A stretch of DNA of 64,000 nucleotides from Pseudomonadota bacterium (lineage in GTDB: Bacteria > Pseudomonadota > Alphaproteobacteria > Micropepsales > Micropepsaceae): the NCBI GenBank assembly GCA_021851325.1, contig JAJZDZ010000005.1, forward strand, positions 62,001 through 126,000. Direction: 5' to 3'. The notes beneath the pieces were generated by a model. The model did not search any database. It was given only the letters and a program-made list of their open reading frames with translations, and had not been told where the DNA came from. Of this stretch, positions 40,194 through 47,843 are shown in pieces (within the stretch, counting starts at the first letter, position 1; each line of letters opens with the position of its first letter). The position numbers and the translations under genes are program-made.

Positions 40194-41671
40194 GCGAGCC
40201 ACCATGACTTGGGTTTTGCGCGGAACTGCGCCGCCAGCTCCAGAGCACGGCCGACGCGCAACACCATCGCTTCGTCAAACGCCTTACCGATAACCTGCAG
40301 CCCCAAGGGTAAGCCACCCATCGTGAGACCGGCTGGAACCGACAGCGCGGGCAATCCCGCCATGTTCACGGTAACGGTAAAGATGTCATTCAGGTACATG
40401 GACACAGGGTCCTGGGTCTTTTCTCCAAGCGCAAACGCCGGACCGGGTGTCGCCGGTGTCAGAAGCGCATCGCAGCCTGTAAAGGCCGCATCGAAGTCCC
40501 GCGCAATGAGCGTGCGTACCTTCTGGGCACGGGCGTAGTAGGCGTCATAGTAGCCGGCCGACAGCACATAGGTGCCGATCAGAATACGGCGGCGTACCTC
40601 CTTGCCAAAGCCTTCGCCACGGCTGCGCTCGTAAAGCTCGCCAATGTCCCTGACATCGCGCGCCCGATGGCCGTATCGCACACCATCATAGCGCGCGAGG
40701 TTGGACGAGGCCTCGGCGGGAGCGACGATGTAATAAGCGGGCAACGCATATTTGGTAAAGGGAAGGCTGACCTCTACGATCTCTGCGCCCTGGGCGCGCA
40801 GCCAGTCTGCCCCCTTCTGCCACAGCGTATCGATTTCCGGTGGCGCGCCGTCCACACGGTATTCCTTGGGGATGCCGATGCGCAGCCCCTTTACTCCGGA
40901 ATCAACGACGGCCTCGTAGTCAGGCACAGGTATATCGACGCTGGTCGAGTCCAACGGATCAACACTGGCCATATGACGCAGCAGGATGGCGGCGTCACGT
41001 ACTGTCTTGGTCATCGGCCCTGCCTGATCCAGCGAAGAGGCAAAGGCAATAATCCCCCAGCGTGAGCAGCGGCCATAGGTCGGCTTGAGACCGACCGTTC
41101 CGGTTACCGCTGCTGGCTGGCGGATCGAGCCGCCGGTGTCGGTGCCGGTTGCAGCCAGACACAGATCGGCGGCCACCGCACTTGCTGATCCTCCCGAGGA
41201 TCCACCCGGAACCAAGGTCTGGTTGGAGCCTTCCGCACGCCAGGGGTTGGCCACCGGGCCGAAATAGGAAGTTTCGTTGGACGAACCCATTGCGAACTCG
41301 TCCATGTTGGTTTTGCCCAGAAGAACGGCGCCGGCTCCCCACAGGTTCTGCGTCACTGTGGACTCATATGGCGGTACGAAGTTCTCCAGGATGCGGCTGC
41401 CCGCCGTGGTCCGTACCCCCTTGGTGCAAAACAGATCCTTGATCGCCAGGGGCAGCCCTTCAAGTGACCGCGCCTCACCACGCGCCAGACGGGCATCGCT
41501 CTCGGCTGCCATGGCAAGAGCCCGTTCCGGGGTTTGTGTGACGAAGGCATTGAGTGGTCGCGCCGCAGCCATGGCCGAAAGCAGTGCGCCGGTCAGCTCC
41601 ATCGATGAAACGCGCTTTTCCAGCAATGCCGTGCGTGCATCAGCAAGTGTCAAGCCAATGAGATCTGTCAT
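40190..41671 (-). CDS. gatA: Aspartyl/glutamyl-tRNA amidotransferase subunit A
   Basis: 493 residues of the amidase-signature family. GatA hydrolyses glutamine and passes ammonia to GatB. The Ser-cisSer-Lys triad is present: Lys in [11 protein letters not shown], serines in [15 protein letters not shown] and [12 protein letters not shown]. It overlaps the acetyltransferase gene upstream and gatB downstream by four bases each, so the whole operon is translationally coupled. Confidence 0.98.
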   Translation of the reverse strand: MTDLIGLTLADARTALLEKRVSSMELTGALLSAMAAARPLNAFVTQTPERALAMAAESDARLARGEARSLEGLPLAIKDLFCTKGVRTTAGSRILENFVPPYESTVTQNLWGAGAVLLGKTNMDEFAMGSSNETSYFGPVANPWRAEGSNQTLVPGGSSGGSASAVAADLCLAATGTDTGGSIRQPAAVTGTVGLKPTYGRCSRWGIIAFASSLDQAGPMTKTVRDAAILLRHMASVDPLDSTSVDIPVPDYEAVVDSGVKGLRIGIPKEYRVDGAPPEIDTLWQKGADWLRAQGAEIVEVSLPFTKYALPAYYIVAPAEASSNLARYDGVRYGHRARDVRDIGELYERSRGEGFGKEVRRRILIGTYVLSAGYYDAYYARAQKVRTLIARDFDAAFTGCDALLTPATPGPAFALGEKTQDPVSMYLNDIFTVTVNMAGLPALSVPAGLTMGGLPLGLQVIGKAFDEAMVLRVGRALELAAQFRAKPKSWWLA

Positions 41672-42144
41672 GTTGTAACTGGCTCGCGCACGAGCCCCTT
41701 TTCATAGAAAACGGACCAAGATGAGGCAGGATAATCAAGCACCGGCGGACAGCGTCTGAAGCCGGCGCGCTCGTATACGCGCCAGGCCGCCGGATGCCGG
41801 TCGCCGGTTTCCAACACCAGTCGGCTCAACCCTTCGCGCCTAGCAAGACCTTCAATCTGTTCCAGAATGCGTCCGCCAATACCGCGTCCCTGACAGAAAG
41901 GCCGGGTGTACATGCGTTTGACCTCGCCAACTGTCCCATGACGACGCAAGGCCCCCATACCAACCGCCTGTCTCTCCATGCGCGCGACAAAGACAGTGGT
42001 ATCAGACTGCGCCATCTCCTCCGCCGTCATATGGTAACAATGCTCAGGTGGGGTCAGCGCCAAAAGCACTCCGTTCAGCTCGCAGATCAGGCCCCGAACC
42101 TCATCTGACAGCGGGGTTTCAATGGCGATCGCCTCTTCGCGCAT
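41668..42144 (-). CDS. GNAT family N-acetyltransferase inserted in the gatCAB operon
   Basis: 158 residues. The acetyl-CoA pyrophosphate-binding motif is [10 protein letters not shown], preceded by the [13 protein letters not shown] strand, and ends with [14 protein letters not shown] and SVFYEKGL, a common GNAT arrangement. The acceptor is unknown. It sits between gatC (two-base gap) and gatA (ATGA overlap), so it must be made with the amidotransferase. Nothing in the sequence says whether it acts on that complex or on a small molecule. Confidence 0.88.
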   Translation of the reverse strand: MREEAIAIETPLSDEVRGLICELNGVLLALTPPEHCYHMTAEEMAQSDTTVFVARMERQAVGMGALRRHGTVGEVKRMYTRPFCQGRGIGGRILEQIEGLARREGLSRLVLETGDRHPAAWRVYERAGFRRCPPVLDYPASSWSVFYEKGLVREPVTT

Positions 42145-42146
42145 GC

Positions 42147-42434
42147 CTATTCCACCACCTTCGGAACCACATAGAAGTGATCCTCTACAAGCGGGGCATT
42201 GGCAGTTACCGCGGCCGCATCGCCGCCGGCGGTGACTTCGTCATCCCGCATCTTCAGGCGTTGGGCGACGACCGAGGTCAACGGCGCGACCTCCCGTACA
42301 TCCACCTCCTGGAGTTGTTCCACCCACCCCAGGATCGTGTTGAGTTCCGTTACCATGGGGTCGACCCGATCCTCCTCAAGGGCAATCCGGGCGAGCCGGG
42401 CGACGCGCAACACGGTTTCTCGATCGACGGACAT
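42147..42434 (-). CDS. gatC: Aspartyl/glutamyl-tRNA amidotransferase subunit C
   Basis: 95 residues. GatC wraps between GatA and GatB and stabilises the complex. The family start VDRETVLRVARLARIAL and the middle ELNTILGWVEQLQEVDVREV are clear. It is the first gene of the operon and divergent from the VOC gene, with 90 bp between the starts. The operon supplies Gln-tRNA or Asn-tRNA by transamidation. Confidence 0.96.
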   Translation of the reverse strand: MSVDRETVLRVARLARIALEEDRVDPMVTELNTILGWVEQLQEVDVREVAPLTSVVAQRLKMRDDEVTAGGDAAAVTANAPLVEDHFYVVPKVVE

Positions 42435-42524
42435 AGGACCAGTCTCTGTGCTAGGATGCGGCTCTTGCTACCAATCAATGGGGCGGGCTGGCAAGCGACG
42501 GACGCAGGATCCAAAGAGGCCACC

Positions 42525-42899
42525 ATGGGATTTGGGATCACCACCATAGACCATGTGCAGATCGCGGCACCACGCGCGCTGGAGGCGGAGATTGTCGCCT
42601 TCTACCGCGATATCCTGGGCCTGAGCCCCATTCCCAAGCCGGCCGAACTGCGCAAGCGGGGTGGTGCCTGGTTCCAAGTCGGCAGCCTCCAGCTTCATAT
42701 CGGCCTGGATCCAGACCTCCCCACCTTGCCCAATTCCAAACGGCACGTCTGCTTTCTGACCGAAGACCTCGCCGCTGCCAAGCACGCCGCACAGCTGGCC
42801 GGCCTTACCATCGAGGAAGAGAGCCGTGCCGAGGGCCTGACGCGTTTTTTTCTTCGCGATCCGGCCGGCAACCGCGTTGAGATCGGCAGCCGTGACTGA
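42525..42899 (+). CDS. VOC family (glyoxalase/bleomycin-resistance fold) protein
   Basis: 124 residues from an ATG at 42525 with a GAGG ribosome-binding site; longer frames upstream overlap gatC antisense. Paired beta-alpha-beta-beta-beta modules are visible. Likely metal ligands are His in TTIDHVQIAAP, His in SLQLHIGL and Glu in DPAGNRVEIG. The family includes glyoxalase I, dioxygenases and fosfomycin-resistance proteins; the substrate here is unknown. Confidence 0.85.
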   Translation: MGFGITTIDHVQIAAPRALEAEIVAFYRDILGLSPIPKPAELRKRGGAWFQVGSLQLHIGLDPDLPTLPNSKRHVCFLTEDLAAAKHAAQLAGLTIEEESRAEGLTRFFLRDPAGNRVEIGSRD

Positions 42900-43029
42900 G
42901 AATGCAGGCTTTCATTCGCGCACCAGAGCCATCTCGACCCCGCTTCGCCACGCTCGCTGACATTTGGCCTTTGGGCCCAGCTGTGGCATAGCCTGAGTGG
43001 GCTCTTCTGGCGCGCACGGTCCGCAGGCA

Positions 43030-43497
43030 ATGATTTTCAGTACGGTCGCGGAATTCAAATCCGCCCTCCCTCAAACCGCCCGCCTCATCGGACTTGATCT
43101 CGGTGAAAAGACCATCGGGCTTGCCCTATCCGACAGTCTGCGTCTGATTGCCTCCGCCCGCACCAATCTCAGACGCAGCAAATTTGCTACCAACGCCGCC
43201 GAAATCGAGCAGCTGATTGCTATGGAAGAGGTGGGGGGGGTGGTCATAGGCCTGCCCCTCAATATGGACGGGTCAAGCGGACCCTCTGCCCAGGCAGCTC
43301 GCGCCTTCGCGCGCAATTTGGCCGCGCGCTGCCCACTGCCGCTTCTGCTCTGGGACGAGCGCCTCTCAACTGCCGCCGTTACACGCACGCTGCTTTCGGC
43401 CGATACAAGCCGCCAGCGCCGTCGGGAAGTCGTCGACAAGATGGCGGCCGCTTACATTTTGCAGGGAGCGCTGGACGCCATGCGCCATATTTCGTGA
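43030..43497 (+). CDS. ruvX: Putative pre-16S rRNA nuclease (RuvX/YqgF)
   Basis: 155 residues from the ATG at 43030. The RNase-H-like fold has the first catalytic aspartate in LIGLDLGEKTIGLALSD, the middle strand VVIGLPLNMDGSSGP, and the closing LLLWDERLSTAAVTRTLL and EVVDKMAAAYILQGAL. YqgF trims the 5' end of 16S rRNA and was earlier called a Holliday-junction resolvase. Its stop overlaps the GTG of the permease gene. The block gatCAB then ruvX and pyrB/pyrC/plsY is a familiar alphaproteobacterial neighbourhood. Confidence 0.95.
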   Translation: MIFSTVAEFKSALPQTARLIGLDLGEKTIGLALSDSLRLIASARTNLRRSKFATNAAEIEQLIAMEEVGGVVIGLPLNMDGSSGPSAQAARAFARNLAARCPLPLLLWDERLSTAAVTRTLLSADTSRQRRREVVDKMAAAYILQGALDAMRHIS

Positions 43498-44405
43498 CAG
43501 GCGTGCTTGCTGCCCTGGTGCCAGTGGTACTCCTGATTGCAATTGCGGCGCTTCTGCATCGCACCGGTTTTCTGCCCGAGGCGGCCTGGCGGGGCATGGA
43601 GCTCTCCACCTACTATGTGTTCTTTCCGGCATTCCTATTCCAGTCCTTGGCACAGGCCAATTTTCGCGGCTTTCATATCTGGCCCTTGGCGGCCGCACTT
43701 TTGAGTGCGGTCGCCGTCATGGCCACCATTCTCGCGCTCATACGGCGCGTCATACGTCTGGATGGCCAGACCTATTCGACCGCCTACCTGGGCGCAATCA
43801 GATGGAACAGCTTCGTCGCCATTGTTCTGCTCAAGCAGCTTTATGGTGCAACCGGGATCACGCTTGCGGCAGTCGCCTTCGCAGCCATCATACCAGTGGT
43901 CAACACCCTTTCAGTTTATGTCCTGTCTCGGCACGCGGGCACAGACGGACGCCTCAGCATAGCCCTCAAGGCGATGGCCCGTAATCCCCTGATCCTTGCC
44001 TGCCTTGCCGGCGCACTGTGGCAGCTTGGCGGCCTGCCCGTCCCTTCGGTCGTCGGCACAACACTGACCCTGCTGGGACGCACAGCCCTCGTCCTCGGGC
44101 TTTTCACCGTTGGCGCAGCCCTCAATTTCAAACATCTCCGCACCAACCCCTCGCTGCTTCTTCTCGTCGGGACGCTCAAGCTCCTCGTGATGCCGGTTCT
44201 GATGGCGACCTTCTGCACATTATATAATGTGCAAGGACCAGCCCGTACCGTGGCCGTCGTTGCCGGGGCTGTCCCCACCGCCACCAATGCCTATATTCTA
44301 ACCCGCCAGCTTGGTGGCGATTCGGCGCTGATGGCCAATCTGATCAGCGTTATGACGGTCGCCGCACTTGTCACCCTGCCCCTTGCCATCTGGCTTTTGG
44401 GCTGA
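43494..44405 (+). CDS. AEC (auxin efflux carrier) family permease
   Basis: 303 residues with about ten membrane helices in two inverted halves. Characteristic segments are YYVFFPAFLFQSLAQANF in helix 2 and the repeat-end motif GAVPTATNAYILTRQLGGD. It starts with GTG inside the ruvX stop (GTGA). AEC transporters in bacteria carry malate, malonate and other carboxylates outward or inward; the substrate is not predictable. pyrB follows after 43 bp. Confidence 0.9.
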   Translation: MTGVLAALVPVVLLIAIAALLHRTGFLPEAAWRGMELSTYYVFFPAFLFQSLAQANFRGFHIWPLAAALLSAVAVMATILALIRRVIRLDGQTYSTAYLGAIRWNSFVAIVLLKQLYGATGITLAAVAFAAIIPVVNTLSVYVLSRHAGTDGRLSIALKAMARNPLILACLAGALWQLGGLPVPSVVGTTLTLLGRTALVLGLFTVGAALNFKHLRTNPSLLLLVGTLKLLVMPVLMATFCTLYNVQGPARTVAVVAGAVPTATNAYILTRQLGGDSALMANLISVMTVAALVTLPLAIWLLG

Positions 44406-44448
44406 CGCTTGCCCACCTGCCGGAGGCCGCCTATAAGCCGGTGCTTAG

Positions 44449-45411
44449 ATGAACGCAGAACGCCCCTCCCTGTCATCCCGCCACCTGCTTGGCGCCGAAC
44501 AGCTTTCGGTTGCTGAAATCGAAGCTCTGCTTGATCGGGCTGAGAGCTATGTCACCCTCAACCGCTCGACCGACAAGAAGAGTTCAGTGCTAAAGGGCCT
44601 GACACTTATCAATCTTTTCTTTGAGGCCTCAACACGTACACAGAGTTCTTTTGAACTGGCCGCAAAGCGCCTGGGCGCAGATGTACTTAATATGGCGGTG
44701 CGAACGTCATCCGTCAGCAAGGGGGAAACTCTGCTGGATACGGCGACCACGCTCAACGCGATGCGGCCGGATATCCTGATCGTACGCCACCAGGATTCAG
44801 GTGCGGCCGAACTGCTCTCGCACAAGCTTGATTGTTGCGTCGTCAATGCCGGCGATGGCGCCCATGAGCATCCTACCCAGGCCTTGCTTGATGCCCTCAC
44901 CATCCGCCGCCGCTGTGGTGGTTTTGAGGGGCTGCTGGTCGCGATTTGCGGCGACGTGCTGCACAGCCGCGTTGCGCGCTCCAACATCCACCTTCTGTCG
45001 AAACTTGGTGCCCGCATTCGCGTGATTGCCCCACGCACATTATTGCCTGCTGACGCTGGACGCCTGGGCATAGAGATCTGTTCGGATATGCGTGAGGGCC
45101 TTGCCGGCGTGGACATCGTGATGATGCTGCGTCTGCAGCTGGAGCGCATGGAAGGGGCATTTGTGCCCTCGACCAGGGAGTATTTCCGCTTTTTCGGTCT
45201 GGATCGCGAAAAGCTTGGCTATGCCAAGCCAGGTGCGCTGGTGATGCACCCCGGGCCGATGAACCGTGGCGTCGAAATTGACTCAGACATTGCCGACGAT
45301 GTTGAAGTCAGTCTCATCCAGGAACAGGTCGAAATGGGTGTCGCCATACGCATGGCGGTTCTCGATGCGCTCGCCTTCGGCCTGGCGCAGCGTCGGGGCG
45401 ACCTCTCATGA
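44449..45411 (+). CDS. pyrB: Aspartate carbamoyltransferase catalytic subunit
   Basis: 320 residues. It joins carbamoyl phosphate and aspartate in pyrimidine synthesis. Carbamoyl-phosphate contacts are [20 protein letters not shown] and [17 protein letters not shown]; the aspartate-binding loop is [13 protein letters not shown] and the C-terminal [12 protein letters not shown] is typical. No pyrI regulatory subunit is nearby. Its stop overlaps the next ATG (ATGA), so it is coupled to the dihydroorotase-like gene, as in bacteria where the two form one dodecameric complex. Confidence 0.97.
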   Translation: MNAERPSLSSRHLLGAEQLSVAEIEALLDRAESYVTLNRSTDKKSSVLKGLTLINLFFEASTRTQSSFELAAKRLGADVLNMAVRTSSVSKGETLLDTATTLNAMRPDILIVRHQDSGAAELLSHKLDCCVVNAGDGAHEHPTQALLDALTIRRRCGGFEGLLVAICGDVLHSRVARSNIHLLSKLGARIRVIAPRTLLPADAGRLGIEICSDMREGLAGVDIVMMLRLQLERMEGAFVPSTREYFRFFGLDREKLGYAKPGALVMHPGPMNRGVEIDSDIADDVEVSLIQEQVEMGVAIRMAVLDALAFGLAQRRGDLS

Positions 45412-46706
45412 ACCAGCGCATCGCCTTCACCAATGCCCGGCTGATCGATCCTGAGAGCGGCTATGACAGGCAAGGGGCTCTCATCGTCGATGACGGGCGC
45501 ATCGCGGAATTCGGAACAAATCTTGCTCCTTTGCCGAAGGCCGGTTGTACGGTGGTCGACTGCGGCGGCAAGGTTCTGGCCCCCGGGCTGATCGACATGC
45601 GCGTGTTCACCGGCGAACCCGGCAGTGAGCATCGCGAAACGCTCCAATCCGCAAGTGAGGCGGCGGCGGCCGGAGGCGTAACCACCATCGTGGTAATGCC
45701 GAAAACCCAGCCGGTCATCGACGAGCCCTCCCTGGTAGACTTTCTGAAGCGCCGCGCGGCGGCGACAGCCTGCGTGCGGGTGGTGCCGACCGCGGCGCTG
45801 ACGCGCCATCTGGCGGGCGAGACCATGACGGAGATCGGACTTCTGCGTGAAGCCGGGGCCCTTGCCTTTACCGATGCCGACACCACTATCGCCAATACAA
45901 GGGTGCTGCGTCGCGCGCTTGCCTACGCGGCTAATTTCGATGCACTGGTCATCGGTCATGCCGAAGATCCCGACCTTTCGCTTGGCGCAGCGGTGACCGA
46001 AGGCGAATTTGCCACCCGCCTTGGCCTTCCTGCAGCTCCGGCCATGGCTGAAACCATGATTGTGGAACGGGACATTCGCCTCGTTGAACTCACGGGCGTG
46101 CGGTATCACTTTGGCCAGATCTCGACCCGGGCCTCGCTTGAGGCGGTTGCCAAGGCCAAGAGCCGCGGCCTGCCCATCACATGCGGGGTCTCGGCCCATC
46201 ATCTGGCCCTGAATGAACTGGACATCGGCGCCTATCAGACCTTTCGCAAGGTCAAGCCGCCATTGCGCAGTGAAGCTGACCGTGCCGCGATGGTTGAGGG
46301 TCTGGCGCAGGGTATCATCGATGTCGTAGTTTCCAGCCACGACCCTCAGGCCGCAGATACCAAACGCCTTCCCTTCGGCCAGGCGGCCTTTGGGGGGGTT
46401 GGGCTTGAAACCCTGCTACCGGCAGTATTGGCGCTGTATCACGATCAGCAACTCAGTCTGGCGCGCGCCCTCTATACGGTAACGGCAGCACCCGCAAAGC
46501 TGCTCGGTCTCGAAGGCGGACGCCTCGCCCGTGGTGCACCAGCCGATCTTGTCGTGCTCGATCCCGATCGCCCTTGGGTGGTCGATTCGCATCAACTGCG
46601 CTCGCGCGCGCGCAATACGCCATTTGACGGGCGACGCCTGCAGGGCCAGACAGAGATGACTTTCGTTGATGGCAAAAAGGTCTTTGATCGAACGGGAGCG
46701 GGCTGA
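45408..46706 (+). CDS. pyrC: Dihydroorotase-like protein lacking metal ligands (PyrC'/PyrX type)
   Basis: 432 residues with the amidohydrolase barrel of class I dihydroorotase, but key residues are changed. The first metal motif, normally DxHxH in LIDLHVHLREPG, reads [12 protein letters not shown] with Arg65 and Phe67. The later histidine of the usual CHVST reads YHFGQIST, and TDHAPH reads SSHDPQ. Loss of several ligands argues against dihydroorotase activity. Pseudomonas has a comparable inactive PyrC' needed to assemble aspartate carbamoyltransferase, and similar sequences are common in alphaproteobacteria under the name pyrC. A structural role with pyrB is inferred, and a separate active dihydroorotase should exist elsewhere. 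Confidence 0.88.
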   Translation: MNQRIAFTNARLIDPESGYDRQGALIVDDGRIAEFGTNLAPLPKAGCTVVDCGGKVLAPGLIDMRVFTGEPGSEHRETLQSASEAAAAGGVTTIVVMPKTQPVIDEPSLVDFLKRRAAATACVRVVPTAALTRHLAGETMTEIGLLREAGALAFTDADTTIANTRVLRRALAYAANFDALVIGHAEDPDLSLGAAVTEGEFATRLGLPAAPAMAETMIVERDIRLVELTGVRYHFGQISTRASLEAVAKAKSRGLPITCGVSAHHLALNELDIGAYQTFRKVKPPLRSEADRAAMVEGLAQGIIDVVVSSHDPQAADTKRLPFGQAAFGGVGLETLLPAVLALYHDQQLSLARALYTVTAAPAKLLGLEGGRLARGAPADLVVLDPDRPWVVDSHQLRSRARNTPFDGRRLQGQTEMTFVDGKKVFDRTGAG

Positions 46707-47326
46707 TGACCAGTGCAGGCCTTCTTTCACCCCCGATGCTGGGGTTCATCCTCGCCGCGGTCATTGGCTATGGCTTGGGTTCCATCCCCTTTGGTCTGCT
46801 CTTCGCACGTCTGGCTGGCGCCGGGGATGTACGCAAGATCGGTTCTGGCAATATCGGTGCCACCAACGTCCTGCGCACTGGCAAAAAGTGGGCGGCAGCG
46901 GCAACCTTTGTCTGCGATGCCCTGAAGGGCGCTGCTGCGGTATTGCTCATGCGGGCAGGATGGGGACACATGGCCGAACTCGTCGCCGGATTTGCCGCGC
47001 TCGTCGGTCACATGTTTCCGCTTTGGCTCGGATTTAAAGGCGGAAAGGGAGTCTCGGCCTTTTTTGGGATCATGTTCGCGCTTTGCTGGCCAGTTGGCCT
47101 CCTGGCTGCGGCGACCTGGCTCGCGCTGGCTTTCACCTTGCGCATTTCGTCGCTCTCGGCGCTCGCCGCCACAGCGTTGACACCAGCCTATATGCTTGGC
47201 TTTGGCCGGAGCCAGGATGCCGGATTTGCCGTGGCCGTCGCCATATTGATTTGGATCATGCACCGGGCAAACATTGCGCGGCTCCTGCAGGGTAAGGAAC
47301 CGCGCATCGGTGCATCTAAATCCTAA
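46706..47326 (+). CDS. plsY: Acyl-phosphate:glycerol-3-phosphate acyltransferase
   Basis: 206 residues, five to seven membrane helices. PlsY makes lysophosphatidic acid, the first membrane phospholipid step in most bacteria. The three motifs are present: SIPFGLLFARLAGAGD with VRKIGSGNIGATNV, GHMFPLWLGFKGGKGVS, and the last conserved segment with MHRANIARLLQGKE. Its ATG overlaps the stop of the pyrC-like gene (TGATG). The dprA gene that often follows plsY is absent. Confidence 0.97.
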   Translation: MTSAGLLSPPMLGFILAAVIGYGLGSIPFGLLFARLAGAGDVRKIGSGNIGATNVLRTGKKWAAAATFVCDALKGAAAVLLMRAGWGHMAELVAGFAALVGHMFPLWLGFKGGKGVSAFFGIMFALCWPVGLLAAATWLALAFTLRISSLSALAATALTPAYMLGFGRSQDAGFAVAVAILIWIMHRANIARLLQGKEPRIGASKS

Positions 47327-47442
47327 CGGTCGTCGCTGTGCTTTCCGGGTGATCTGAACGAGGCGTAGAGCAACACGCCCATGAAGCTCACAAAGCCCAG
47401 GACTACCATCACAAGATAGGCTTCAGTGCCGGTCGTCATCAT
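47323..47442 (-). CDS. Small single-span membrane protein (39 residues)
   Basis: A frame from ATGATG at 47442 with a strong GGAGG ribosome-binding site ends 4 bp inside the convergent plsY gene. The product starts MMTTGTEAYLVMVVLGFVSF and continues MGVLLYASFRSPGKHSDDR: one membrane helix with a short basic/acidic tail. Length and design recall accessory subunits of membrane complexes. No function can be assigned. Support comes from the ribosome-binding site, the clean helix and the fit into the gap. Confidence 0.6.
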   Translation of the reverse strand: MMTTGTEAYLVMVVLGFVSFMGVLLYASFRSPGKHSDDR

Positions 47443-47843
47443 CTGCCTCCAAACTGGGTGAGAACCGCGTCTTGTCCGACAATGGCAAAAAGGCGCAGCC
47501 GCCGCAATCGCCCGGCTCCCCGAGGGGGAATCCGGACATGGCCTGATCTGCCACTGGCCATAGATCCGGCGCGCGCCGGCTGTGGCACCCTGCCGCAAGT
47601 CGGGCAAAGGTTGCGGCTGGCGCGGCAGCGCCCCCATTTGCTCCTTCGACGGTCCTTCGGTTCCACGGAACACATGCTACTATAAGTTGTCTAATTGGCA
47701 AAAATCGTAAACTTTACCACTCAGGGTATAGGAAATACGCGCACGGGGCGTTGACACCCCTCTGCCGCTTCGCACAGTGTCCCGCTCCCCAAACCACCCT
47801 CCTGCTTGCCTGATCGGCTGGCCGGATCTGTCACTGATCACGC
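47443..47843. other. Intergenic region upstream of topA; one weak antisense frame
   Basis: 401 bp. A minus-strand frame at 47439-47675 would give an Arg-rich 78-residue product with an LCPTCGRVP pair of cysteines and a stop overlapping the start of the small membrane protein by ATGA, but its codon bias is poor. On the plus strand TTGACA at about 47751 could be a -35 box for topA, without a good -10. dprA, expected in this neighbourhood in many alphaproteobacteria, is missing. Confidence 0.45.

Noticed and set aside
47439-47675. 78-residue Arg-rich minus-strand frame with a CPTC pair
   Set aside because: Poor third-position GC bias, no ribosome-binding site and no known family. Kept only as a remark in the gap entry.
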